The notes under the pieces were generated by a model. The model saw nothing but the letters and a program-made list of their open reading frames with translations. It had not been told where the DNA came from and did no database searches. This document shows, in pieces, positions 4,542-11,430 of a stretch of DNA of 11,430 nucleotides (the stretch's first letter is position 1; every line of letters starts with the position of its first letter). A program made the translations under genes and the position numbers. This stretch comes from an uncultured Collinsella sp. (GTDB lineage Bacteria > Actinomycetota > Coriobacteriia > Coriobacteriales > Coriobacteriaceae). The stretch is from contig URGF01000056.1 of assembly GCA_900547285.1 (NCBI GenBank), positions 1-11,430 of the forward strand. The letters are read 5' to 3'.

Positions 4542-7223
4542 ATGGCACAGACCACGACAGATACCGCCGCCAGCACCGTCTCCGGCGCCGGCGCCGCCAG
4601 CTCATTCTCGGGCGGCACGGGAACCGAAGCCGAGTTTGGCTCGCTCGGCGCGCTCTCCCCCACCTGGTGGGAGCCCGAGGACGGCAGCGAGCCCGAACCG
4701 TGGCTCACGCCCGATCAAGCCTTCGAACGCTTCTTTGAATGGACGAGCGATCGCGGCATTGAACTGTGGGATCACCAAGAAGAGGCCCTCATGGACCTGG
4801 CTGCCGGCGATCACGTCATTTTAGGCACACCGACCGGATCGGGTAAATCGCTCGTCGCGCTGGGCATGCTCTTTATGGGCATGGCGCAGGGCAAGCGCTG
4901 CTACTACACGGCTCCCATCAAGGCTCTGGTCAGCGAGAAGTTTTTCGACCTTGTGCAGGTGCTCGGCCGCGATAACGTAGGCATGATTACCGGCGACACG
5001 CATATCAACACCAAGGCACCCGTCATCTGCTGCACGGCAGAGATCCTTGCCAACGACGCACTGCGCGAGAGCGAAGATGCCGACGTGGGCTGCGTGGCCA
5101 TGGACGAGTTCCACTACTTTGCCGACCCCGACCGCGGTTGGGCTTGGCAGGTGCCGCTGCTCACCCTGCCCCACACGCAATTCATGCTCATGAGCGCCAC
5201 GCTCGGCGATGTCACTGCCATCGCCGCCTCACTCGAGGAACACACCGGTGCTACCTGCGACTTGGTCGTCGATGCCCCGCGCCCCGTGCCGCTGAGCTAC
5301 GACTACGTGACGACCTCCCTCGAGGGCACGGTCGAGCTCGCCATGCGCCGCGGCGAGGCCCCGCTCTATATCGTGCACTTTAGCCAGGATGCCGCCCTTG
5401 CAACGGCACAGTCGCTCGCCAATTTTGGCATCGCCAGCAAGGAGCAGCGCGAGGCCATCAAAGAAGCGGCAAAGGGGACGAGCTTCTCCACGGACTTTGG
5501 TAAGATTCTCAAACGCCTGCTTGGATGCGGCGTCGGCGTGCACCATGCCGGCATGTTGCCGCGCTATCGCCTGCTGGTGGAGCGCCTGGCGCAGCAGGGC
5601 CTGCTGCCTGTCATCTGCGGCACCGATACGCTCGGCGTCGGCATCAACGTACCCATCCACACCGTGGTCCTCACCGCACTCACCAAGTTCGATGGCTACA
5701 AGATGCGTCGTCTGCGCGCCCGCGAGTTCCATCAGATTGCCGGTCGCGCCGGCCGTTCGGGCTTCGATACCGAGGGCATGGTCATCGCCGAGGCCCCGGA
5801 GCACGAGATCGAGAACGCCAAGCTCATGGCCAAGGCGGGTGACGACCCCAAGAAGCTCCGCAAGATTAAAAAGAAGAAGGCCCCCGAGGGCTTTGTCACC
5901 TGGAACAAGCAGACCTTTGAGCGCCTGATTGAGACTCAACCCGAGACGCTCAAGCCGCGCCTGCGCATCACGCACTCCATGGTGATTAGCGTGGTCGAGC
6001 AGGGCGGCGACGCCCGTGCCCGCGTACACGACCTCATCGAGACGAGCCTGCAGACCCCCGAGGAAAAGGCCAAGCTCGAGGTTCGCGCCGATGAAATCTT
6101 CGCCACACTCATCGATTCCGGCGTCGTCGTTCGCACCGAGGTGCCGCCCGCACCCGACGCCCCGACTGACGCCGCACCAGACATTGACTATGCACTGACG
6201 GTCGATCTGCCCGAGGACTTTGCGCTCGATCAGCCGCTCTCGCCGTTCTTGCTTGCCGCGTTGGAGCTGCTCGATCCCGAGAGCGAGACCTATACCATGG
6301 ATCTGATCTCGATGGTCGAGGCAACGCTCGAGGACCCCAAGCAGGTGCTGCGCGCACAGGAGCGCGCTGCGCGCGACCGCGCGATGGCCGAAATGAAGGC
6401 TGACGGCGTCGAGTATGAGGAGCGCTTGGAGCGCATTCAAGACGTCACGTACGAAAAGCCGCTCGAGGATTTGCTCGACGCCGCCTTTGACAAGTACTGC
6501 CAGGAAGTGCCCTGGGCAAACGACTATCAGCTCTCTCCCAAGAGCGTCCTGCGCGATATGCTGGAAAGCGCGAGCGATTTTAAGGGCTACATTCAAAAGC
6601 TCGGCATCGCCCGCTCCGAGGGCATTCTGCTGCGCTACCTAGCCGAGGCCTACCGTTCACTCGACCGCACCGTGCCCATCGAGAAGCGCGACGAGCGCCT
6701 GCGCGACATTATCTCGTGGCTGGGCTTTGTGGTGCGCTCGGTGGACTCGAGCCTGGTGGACGAGTGGGAGAACGCCGGCAACCCGGCAGCCCTCGACGCC
6801 GCGCCGCCGCAGGGCATCGACGAGGTCGTGGCGGACCGCCGCGGCTGCACGCTGTTGGTGCGCAACGCGCTCTTCCGCCGCGTGACCCTTGCCGCTCGCG
6901 AGCACGTTCGCGACCTGGGCGAGCTCGACGACGACTGGGGCATGAGCGAAATCCGCTGGCAAAAGGCGCTCGATGCCTACCATGAGCAGCACGAGGAGAT
7001 CCTCACCGACGGAGATGCCCGCAGCGCCGCGATGTTTTCCATTGACGAGTCCGGCGAGAAGACCGCGCACGTATGGCACGTGCACCAGATCTTTGCCGAC
7101 GAGGATGGCGACCACGATTTTGGCATCATGGGCGATGTCGATCTGGACGCCACGCAAGACGGTGGCGAGGTCATCTTCAAAAACTACCGCGTCGGCTTTA
7201 TCGAAGACCTGCTCGAGGACTAG
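4542..7223 (+). CDS. Ski2-like DEAD/DEAH-box helicase with C-terminal DUF3516 region
   Basis: 893 residues. The first 45 are low-complexity Ser/Gly/Thr/Ala. The superfamily 2 helicase motifs are in order: Walker A TPTGSGKS (96-103), TAPIKAL (123-129), Walker B DEFH (188-191), SAT (218-220), HHAGMLP (334-340), TDTLGVGINVP (361-371) and QIAGRAGR (398-405). DEFH is a variant of the usual DEVH/DECH box. These place it in the Ski2-like family, whose members unwind RNA or DNA with ATP, mostly in RNA processing or decay. A basic patch (KKLRKIKKKK) follows at about 434-443. The rest, about 450-893, corresponds to the DUF3516-type C-terminal region known from actinobacterial helicases and ends in an acidic segment. 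No clear ribosome binding site is visible (GAGAGAAAG upstream is weak). Downstream is a strong terminator. The substrate is unknown; RNA is the likelier guess because it follows two probable tRNA methyltransferases. Confidence 0.92.
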   Translation: MAQTTTDTAASTVSGAGAASSFSGGTGTEAEFGSLGALSPTWWEPEDGSEPEPWLTPDQAFERFFEWTSDRGIELWDHQEEALMDLAAGDHVILGTPTGSGKSLVALGMLFMGMAQGKRCYYTAPIKALVSEKFFDLVQVLGRDNVGMITGDTHINTKAPVICCTAEILANDALRESEDADVGCVAMDEFHYFADPDRGWAWQVPLLTLPHTQFMLMSATLGDVTAIAASLEEHTGATCDLVVDAPRPVPLSYDYVTTSLEGTVELAMRRGEAPLYIVHFSQDAALATAQSLANFGIASKEQREAIKEAAKGTSFSTDFGKILKRLLGCGVGVHHAGMLPRYRLLVERLAQQGLLPVICGTDTLGVGINVPIHTVVLTALTKFDGYKMRRLRAREFHQIAGRAGRSGFDTEGMVIAEAPEHEIENAKLMAKAGDDPKKLRKIKKKKAPEGFVTWNKQTFERLIETQPETLKPRLRITHSMVISVVEQGGDARARVHDLIETSLQTPEEKAKLEVRADEIFATLIDSGVVVRTEVPPAPDAPTDAAPDIDYALTVDLPEDFALDQPLSPFLLAALELLDPESETYTMDLISMVEATLEDPKQVLRAQERAARDRAMAEMKADGVEYEERLERIQDVTYEKPLEDLLDAAFDKYCQEVPWANDYQLSPKSVLRDMLESASDFKGYIQKLGIARSEGILLRYLAEAYRSLDRTVPIEKRDERLRDIISWLGFVVRSVDSSLVDEWENAGNPAALDAAPPQGIDEVVADRRGCTLLVRNALFRRVTLAAREHVRDLGELDDDWGMSEIRWQKALDAYHEQHEEILTDGDARSAAMFSIDESGEKTAHVWHVHQIFADEDGDHDFGIMGDVDLDATQDGGEVIFKNYRVGFIEDLLED

Positions 7224-7246
7224 CCGAACATACTGGAACGAAACGA

Positions 7247-7286
7247 AGCGGGGTCGCTGGCAACATCGCCAGCGGCCCCGCTTTTT
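7247..7286. terminator. Strong intrinsic terminator between convergent genes
   Basis: A 15-bp stem with a single G-U pair (arms 7247-7261 and 7268-7282) and a 6-base loop is followed on the plus strand by TTTTT (7282-7286). It ends the helicase transcript 24 bases after the stop. On the minus strand the tail is TTCGTTTCGTT, so it may also stop the convergent DUF2130 transcript. Confidence 0.9.
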
Positions 7287-7303
7287 GCGCGATACGCTAT
7301 CCC

Positions 7304-9061
7304 CTACTCGGTATCCTCGACCTCATACGAATCCGCCTCGGCTGGCTCATCGTTTGTCTCTGTCGCAGCCCCGCGCGCCTCGTCAAACGCGGCCTTCATG
7401 GTCTTGTTGCCCCACGTGAGCTTGCGAATGGTAAGATCGTCGGCCTTCTTATTGGCTAGGCGCAGATTGTTCTCGGAGGATAGCAATGCCTCCTTGGTTT
7501 TCTGCAGATGGCTAATCGTCTTGTCGATCTCATCGATCGCCGTTTGGAACTTGCGGCTCGCGATCTCGTAGTTGCGGCCGAAATCGTTCTTGAACTTTTC
7601 CATCTTGGCTTCGAAGTTCGTGACGTCGATATTCTGCTGCTTGTACTCCGCCAGCTCCTGCTTATAGCGCAGTGAACCCATGGCGGCGTTGCGCAGCAAC
7701 GTAATCATGGGAATGAAGAACTGCGGGCGGATCACGTACATCTTCTCATAGCGGTAACTCACGTCGACGATACCCGCGTTATAGAGGTCACTCTCGGGCT
7801 CCAGCAGGGTGCAGAGCACCGCATACTCGCAGCCTTTCTGACGACGATCGTGATCGAGTTTCTTAAAGAAATCCTCGTTCTTGTGTTTGGTCGCGGTCTC
7901 GTCGTTCTCGTTTTTCATCTCGAACATAATTGAGATGACCTCGTTGCCGCTCGCGTCGCACTCACGGAAGATAAAATCGCCCTTGGTGCCCTCGGACGCA
8001 TCGTTATCCTTCTCGAAGTACGCGTTGGGAAACGCCGTCATGCGCAGACGGTTGAACTCGGTCTCGCAGTGCTGCTCGAGCGACTCGCCCACCATCTTGG
8101 TGGACAGGCGGACCTTCATGTCCTTAAGGCGCTCAATCTCTTCGTCCTTGTAGCGAATCAGGTCATCGCTCGCGCGCTTGGCCTGCGCGAGCTCGAGCTC
8201 ATGTGCCGCCTTGACCTGTTCCTCGCGAGAATCGCGCACCGCCAGCTCGCTCGTCAGCTTGGCACGTGCCTCATCGCGCTCTCGTTCCGCCGCGGCGACC
8301 GCCTTCGACAGCTCCATTTTTGCAGAAAGTTCTTGCTCACGAAGCTGTGCACGAAGGCCCTCGGCCTCGCGCTCGGACTGAGTCTTAGCATTCAAGAACT
8401 TCTCACGCACTTCTGTCTGGTAATCGGAAAGCTTACGATTCGCTTCGTTTTGCGCAGCCTCGAGCTTACGCTGCGCCTCGGCCGCAGCAGTTGCGAGTGC
8501 CATTTCTTGAGCCTTATCTGCGGCGGCAAGCTTTGCCTGCAACTCCGCAATCTGAGCATCGCGCGCGGCGAGGTCATTTTGAGTCGCATTGCGTACCGCG
8601 GCTTCGGCAAGCTTTGCTTCGTCATCTTTGCGCCCAAGCTGCGCACGCAGGCTATCGATCTCGCGCTGAAGCTCAGCATTCTCCTTCTGAGCATCGGCAC
8701 GGGCCTCAACCGCCGCACGCTGACTTGCGCTCTCGCGCTCTGCGGCAGCGCCCTCGAGCTTGGCGCGCAACTCGGCAAGCTCGGCATCGCGCTTGGCGAC
8801 CTCTTGTGCCAGTTGCTGAGCCGCAGCGTTCTTCTGCTCAACGAGCTGAGCGTTGCGCTGAGACTCTGCCTCCTGCAAAGCAGCCGTCGAACGCGAGCGC
8901 TCAAGCTCCAGCGCCTGCTCGCCCTCGCGCTGGACTGCCTTCACACGCTCATCCAAGTCGCGCGAAAACTCGGCATCGCGCACCTGCTTGACGATATCCG
9001 CATAGCCGGATGCATCGACCTTAAAAACTTCGCCGCAATGCGGGCACTTGATCTCGTTCAT
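7304..9061 (-). CDS. DUF2130-family coiled-coil protein with a PD-(D/E)XK-like C-terminal domain
   Basis: 585 residues. The ATG has GAGGAG with a 5-base spacer. The N-terminus MNEIKCPHCGEVFKV holds one CxxC knuckle (C6, C9), the first half of a zinc-ribbon-like start. Residues about 28-318 are a long Ala/Glu/Gln/Arg-rich coiled coil. Residues about 320-470 are the DUF2130 core: MVGESLEQHCETEFN (323-337), TKGDFIF (359-365) and FEMKNEN (380-386). E327, D362, E381 and K383 have the order and spacing of a PD-(D/E)XK nuclease active site (E in helix, D, then ExK). I infer a nuclease-like fold; activity is not shown by the sequence. A second coiled-coil region (about 470-545) and an acidic tail follow. 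The protein is probably cytoplasmic and may use the coiled coil to oligomerise. Upstream, nested hairpins at 9120-9201 separate it from the phosphoesterase gene. Its role is unknown; DNA repair or nucleic-acid processing is possible. Confidence 0.85.
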   Translation of the reverse strand: MNEIKCPHCGEVFKVDASGYADIVKQVRDAEFSRDLDERVKAVQREGEQALELERSRSTAALQEAESQRNAQLVEQKNAAAQQLAQEVAKRDAELAELRAKLEGAAAERESASQRAAVEARADAQKENAELQREIDSLRAQLGRKDDEAKLAEAAVRNATQNDLAARDAQIAELQAKLAAADKAQEMALATAAAEAQRKLEAAQNEANRKLSDYQTEVREKFLNAKTQSEREAEGLRAQLREQELSAKMELSKAVAAAERERDEARAKLTSELAVRDSREEQVKAAHELELAQAKRASDDLIRYKDEEIERLKDMKVRLSTKMVGESLEQHCETEFNRLRMTAFPNAYFEKDNDASEGTKGDFIFRECDASGNEVISIMFEMKNENDETATKHKNEDFFKKLDHDRRQKGCEYAVLCTLLEPESDLYNAGIVDVSYRYEKMYVIRPQFFIPMITLLRNAAMGSLRYKQELAEYKQQNIDVTNFEAKMEKFKNDFGRNYEIASRKFQTAIDEIDKTISHLQKTKEALLSSENNLRLANKKADDLTIRKLTWGNKTMKAAFDEARGAATETNDEPAEADSYEVEDTE

Positions 9062-9119
9062 AGCAGCTCCTCGATGGACGCAAATATCAACCGGCTACAC
9101 TCTACCGCGCCGCGCGGAC

Positions 9120-9154
9120 AAAAAAGGCGCCGCCGCCATAATGGCAACGGCGCC
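9120..9154 (-). terminator. Intrinsic terminator after the metallophosphoesterase gene
   Basis: On the minus strand a 12-bp stem with two U-G pairs (arms 9143-9154 and 9126-9137) and a 5-base loop is followed by six T (9125-9120). It lies about 48 bases downstream of the phosphoesterase stop and 58 bases before the DUF2130 start. Its upstream arm shares the six bases GGCGCC (9149-9154) with the larger palindrome 9149-9201. Confidence 0.8.
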
Positions 9155-9201
9155 AGAACCACCACAAAGGTGCCTGTCCCCTTTGTGGTGGCTCTGGCGC
9201 C
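9149..9201. repeat. Long imperfect palindrome (22-bp arms)
   Basis: Arms 9149-9170 and 9180-9201 pair over 22 bp with one A-C mismatch around a 9-base loop (TGCCTGTCC). The right arm touches the phosphoesterase stop codon (9202-9204). The loop and inner stem read GGTGCCTGTCCCC on the plus strand, which resembles REP-type elements mobilised by REP-associated transposases; that resemblance is from memory and is not proof. No other copy is seen in this window, but the 648-677 terminator has a similar GGCGCC-based stem end. Confidence 0.7.
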
Positions 9202-9747
9202 CTATAACCCAAAGAAGCTAAGAATCTGATCACGGCTTACGGGCTTGTAATCGTTGGCATCGAGACCGACATCGTAGCGAAAGATAGGGCGCTCGCGATC
9301 GCGGTTGCGCACGTTGGTGCGGTCTCCCCTGCTGTGGATATGCCCGTGCAGCATGACGGCGCCACGCGCCTTGCCGTTCCAGCTGAGCATGGGGTAATGG
9401 CTCAACACCAGGCGATGGCCCTTGGCATAGCCGGGAGCAATCTCCAGGTAATCGCGCACGTCTTCCCAAATCTGCGGTACGTCGGGATCTTCCCAGTCGC
9501 CGTCATGGTTACCACGGATGAGCGTCACGTTCTGACATTCGATACGCTCGCGCAGACGCACCGCCTCCGCCAGGGGCAAACGATAGGTAAAGTCTCCCAA
9601 GATATAGAGACGGTCGTCCGCCGCCACGCACTCATTGACGGCATCGATGACCTTGCGGTTCATCTCCTCGACCGAATCAAACGGCCGATCCATATCGTGC
9701 AAGATATTCGTATCGCCCAGGTGCAGGTCGGCGGTAAACCACATCAT
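9202..9747 (-). CDS. Calcineurin-like metallophosphoesterase
   Basis: 181 residues from the ATG at 9747 (MMWFTADLHLG). A GAGG site lies about 9 bases before it. An in-frame ATG at 9762 would add five residues but has no ribosome binding site. All signatures of the metallophosphoesterase superfamily are present in order: DLH (7-9), GDF (51-53), GNHD (79-82), SHYP (116-119) and HGHIHS (134-139). These bind two metal ions that hydrolyse a phosphate ester. The small size and lack of extra domains leave the substrate unclear; a nucleotide, phosphoprotein or RNA-end substrate is possible. The stop codon abuts the large palindrome 9149-9201. It is probably co-transcribed with the 59-aa acidic/basic reading frame upstream (66-base gap). 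Confident for the family, not for substrate. Confidence 0.9.
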   Translation of the reverse strand: MMWFTADLHLGDTNILHDMDRPFDSVEEMNRKVIDAVNECVAADDRLYILGDFTYRLPLAEAVRLRERIECQNVTLIRGNHDGDWEDPDVPQIWEDVRDYLEIAPGYAKGHRLVLSHYPMLSWNGKARGAVMLHGHIHSRGDRTNVRNRDRERPIFRYDVGLDANDYKPVSRDQILSFFGL

Positions 9748-9813
9748 CGTCTCTGTCCTCATTTCGCAACGTGTTCAACTCGTGCTAAGTATACAGACGC
9801 AGCGATGTGGCGG

Positions 9814-9993
9814 TTATCCAAAGAGCCCGCCGAACAGTCCGCGGCGGCGTTTGTCTTTCTTTTTCGACGCATCACTCTGGGCGTTCTTGCCCTGCCGCAT
9901 CTTACGGTCCTGTTCCAGCTCATCGTCATCGAGTAGCACATCCCACTCAAACGGATCATCTGCCAGATCAAACAGGTCATCGTCGTCAAACAT
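9814..9993 (-). CDS. Small hypothetical protein, acidic N-terminus and basic C-terminus (59 aa)
   Basis: 59 residues. An AAGGG site lies 8 bases before the ATG at 9993. The sequence begins MFDDDDLFDLADDPFEW and is strongly acidic to about residue 29. It turns basic after that (KKKDKRRR at 44-51) and ends with GLFGGLFG. There is no signal peptide, membrane segment or recognisable domain. Codons and the ribosome binding site look genuine, and the gene is followed 66 bases later by the phosphoesterase in the same direction. The split charge could suit a small adaptor or an RNA/protein-binding peptide, but that is only a guess. Confidence 0.65.
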   Translation of the reverse strand: MFDDDDLFDLADDPFEWDVLLDDDELEQDRKMRQGKNAQSDASKKKDKRRRGLFGGLFG

Positions 9994-10011
9994 GGCAGCT
10001 TCCCTTACCGA

Positions 10012-10191
10012 CTAGCGAGCATCCACAACGTAGTTGAGAAGTCTACGGGCCCGTGCGGACACAAATTCATCCTGTCTGCGTCTTTCAATCGTTTGCCGCA
10101 ACGCTTGCGCGACGGAACGCTTGCAGATAAGATAGGAACACGGATGGCACCCGTGGCAGCGGGTCTTGCCAACTCCGATACACGTTTTCAT
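10012..10191 (-). CDS. Small cysteine-rich reading frame (59 aa), possible zinc or iron-sulfur protein
   Basis: 59 codons from ATG 10191 to TAG 10012, ending 18 bases before the ATG of the next small gene. The N-terminal part reads MKTCIGVGKTRCHGCHPC, with C4, C12, C15, C18 and C23, plus H13 and H16. CxxCxxC spacing is typical of metal-binding knuckles. The C-terminal part (about 25-59) is Arg-rich and probably helical. Against it: no ribosome binding site is visible, three AGA codons are used, and third-position GC is lower than in the neighbours. A strong hairpin (10198-10234) lies immediately upstream. The cysteine spacing and the tight spacing to the next gene favour a real gene, but this could be a chance open frame. 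Confidence 0.4.
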   Translation of the reverse strand: MKTCIGVGKTRCHGCHPCSYLICKRSVAQALRQTIERRRQDEFVSARARRLLNYVVDAR

Positions 10192-10197
10192 CGTGAG

Positions 10198-10239
10198 AAG
10201 TGGCCGTCTTCGCTTACGCGGAGACGGCCACTTTGTTTA
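10198..10239. terminator. Strong hairpin, terminator of the aldehyde dehydrogenase or of a plus-strand RNA
   Basis: A 16-bp stem with one G-U pair (arms 10198-10213 and 10218-10233) and a 4-base TTAC loop. The plus-strand tail is TTTGTTTAT, good for termination in that direction. On the minus strand the tail is only TTCTCACG, but it sits 24 bases after the aldehyde dehydrogenase stop, so it probably ends that transcript too. Confidence 0.7.
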
Positions 10240-10257
10240 TCCCTATGTCATCTGATT

Positions 10258-11430
10258 CTAATGCACAAACATGCGCACGAACTTGTGCTTCCAGCTTGCG
10301 TAAGGGGCATAGCGGAACGGCACGTCCAGCCACGTTGCCTTGTTCACGATGCTCTTCTTGTGGCTAAACGTATCGAAGCTCTCGCGTCCATGGTACTGTC
10401 CCATACCGCTCGCCCCCATGCCGCCAAAGCCCATATGGCTCGTGGCCAAATGCATAATGGTGTCATTAACACAGCCACCACCAAAGGGCACGTAACGCAC
10501 AAAGCGCTGCTGAACCTCACGGTCCTGGCTAAAGATATACAGGGCCAGCGGCGTCGGACGATCCGTAATAAACGTCTCGGCCTCGTCTAGGCTCTCAAAC
10601 GTCAGCACCGGCAAGATGGGGCCGAAAATCTCCTCCTGCATCACGGCGTCATCGGGGGACACGCCGTCCAAAATCGTCGGCTCGATCTTGAGCGAAGCCT
10701 CGCGCGCGGCGCCTCCAAGCACGACCTTATCGGGATCGATCAGTCCGCGCACGCGCGCAAAGTGCTTGGCGTTGACGATATGCCCGTAATCCTCGTTGTC
10801 AAGCGGATGCTCGCCAAACATACGATGGACTTCCTCCTTGATGAGGCCCAGCAGCTCGTCGTGCACGCGCGCATCGACCAGCAGATAGTCGGGCGCCACG
10901 CAGGTCTGCCCCACGTTGAGCCATTTGCCAAAGGCGATGCGCCGTGCCGCGACCTTCAAGTTTGCCGTCGCGTCCACGATGCAGGGGCTCTTTCCGCCCA
11001 GCTCAAGCGTCACGGGCGTAAGGTTTTTACTTGCGCGCTCTATGACGAGCTTGCCGACCGGAACGCTGCCGGTAAAGAAGATCTTGTCCCAGCACTCATC
11101 GAGCAGCGCTTCGTTCTCGGCGCGCCCGCCCTCGACAACCGTCACCAGGCGCGGATCAAATGCCTCTTCGCAGATTTGCTTGAGCACCGCGCTCGATGCC
11201 GGAGCATAGGCGCTCGGTTTGATGACCACGGTATTGCCCGCGGCAAGGGCGCCAGCGAGCGGCTCGAGCGTTAGCAAAAACGGATAGTTCCATGGAGCCA
11301 TGATGAGCGTGACTCCGTAGGGCACGGCTTGCGTCTTGCACACGCTTACGGCGTTGGCGAGGTCACACGGGCGCAGGAGCGGGCTGCTCCATCGACCCAC
11401 ATGCGCAATCTGATGACGAATCTCGGAAAG
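10258..11430 (-). CDS. Aldehyde dehydrogenase, class 3-like (N-terminus beyond the window)
   Basis: 390 residues are visible. The frame stays open to the right edge (LSEIRHQIAHVGRW...), so the GTG at 11400 is internal and perhaps 60-70 residues are missing compared with a typical class 3 enzyme. Family motifs: PYGVTLIMAPWNYPF with the conserved Asn; AAGNTVVIKPS; FFTGSVPVGK; LELGGKSPCIV with the general-base Glu; GQTCVAPDY with the catalytic Cys; and EEIFGPILPVL. SGMGQYHG and FDTFSHKKS near the C-terminus are typical of class 3 or coniferyl/fatty aldehyde dehydrogenases. These oxidise aldehydes to acids with NAD(P)+, usually in the cytoplasm. The exact aldehyde cannot be read from sequence. 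A strong hairpin at 10198-10234 follows. Confidence 0.92.
   Translation of the reverse strand, partial: LSEIRHQIAHVGRWSSPLLRPCDLANAVSVCKTQAVPYGVTLIMAPWNYPFLLTLEPLAGALAAGNTVVIKPSAYAPASSAVLKQICEEAFDPRLVTVVEGGRAENEALLDECWDKIFFTGSVPVGKLVIERASKNLTPVTLELGGKSPCIVDATANLKVAARRIAFGKWLNVGQTCVAPDYLLVDARVHDELLGLIKEEVHRMFGEHPLDNEDYGHIVNAKHFARVRGLIDPDKVVLGGAAREASLKIEPTILDGVSPDDAVMQEEIFGPILPVLTFESLDEAETFITDRPTPLALYIFSQDREVQQRFVRYVPFGGGCVNDTIMHLATSHMGFGGMGASGMGQYHGRESFDTFSHKKSIVNKATWLDVPFRYAPYASWKHKFVRMFVH

Noticed and set aside
5229..6596. 455-codon open frame on the minus strand
   Set aside because: It lies inside the helicase gene; the motif-bearing plus-strand protein explains the region, and long antisense frames are common in high-GC DNA.
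8069..9229. 386-codon open frame on the plus strand
   Set aside because: Antisense to the coiled-coil DUF2130 gene; Leu/Arg-rich translation without domains, a by-product of the repetitive heptad codons.

Overview
This window looks like chromosomal DNA of a high-GC (about 60%) Gram-positive bacterium. Gene content, codon use and strong AGGAGG-type ribosome binding sites suggest an actinobacterium, most likely of the class Coriobacteriia (Collinsella-like). The DUF3516-type Ski2 helicase fits an actinobacterial origin. The taxonomic call is inference, because there is no rRNA or marker gene here to prove it.

Layout, left to right. (1) 1-627, minus: the N-terminal 209 codons of an Elp3-family radical SAM tRNA-modification enzyme, running off the left edge. 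(2) 726-2344, minus: a two-gene, translationally coupled unit. It encodes an XRE-type DNA-binding protein with a membrane anchor, followed by a membrane-anchored DUF4097 beta-repeat protein, with a terminator behind it at 648-677. (3) 2345-2611: a divergent intergenic region with a candidate promoter and a 13-bp palindrome. (4) 2612-7223, plus: a Trm9-like methyltransferase, TrmB (tRNA m7G46 methyltransferase family) and a large Ski2-like helicase with a DUF3516 C-terminus, closed by a strong terminator at 7247-7286. (5) 7304-10191, minus: a coiled-coil DUF2130 protein (nuclease-like core), a compact metallophosphoesterase, and two short 59-codon reading frames, one acidic/basic and one cysteine-rich. 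Complex nested hairpins lie between the phosphoesterase and the DUF2130 gene. (6) 10258-11430, minus: a class 3 aldehyde dehydrogenase whose N-terminus lies beyond the right edge.

How the genes may work together: the left half is rich in RNA-directed enzymes. Elp3 makes the cm5U precursor at tRNA wobble uridine in organisms where it is characterised, and Trm9 methylates that product to mcm5U. Finding an Elp3 homologue within 2 kb of a protein with Trm9-like signatures is the most interesting hint here, although the two are on opposite strands and the link is hypothetical. TrmB acts on another tRNA position, and the Ski2-like helicase is probably RNA-directed. The XRE/DUF4097 pair looks like a membrane-linked one-component regulator and its partner. 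The right half is ordinary housekeeping or accessory content apart from the nested hairpins and the two small reading frames.

I saw no tRNA, rRNA, CRISPR array, insertion sequence or prophage gene.
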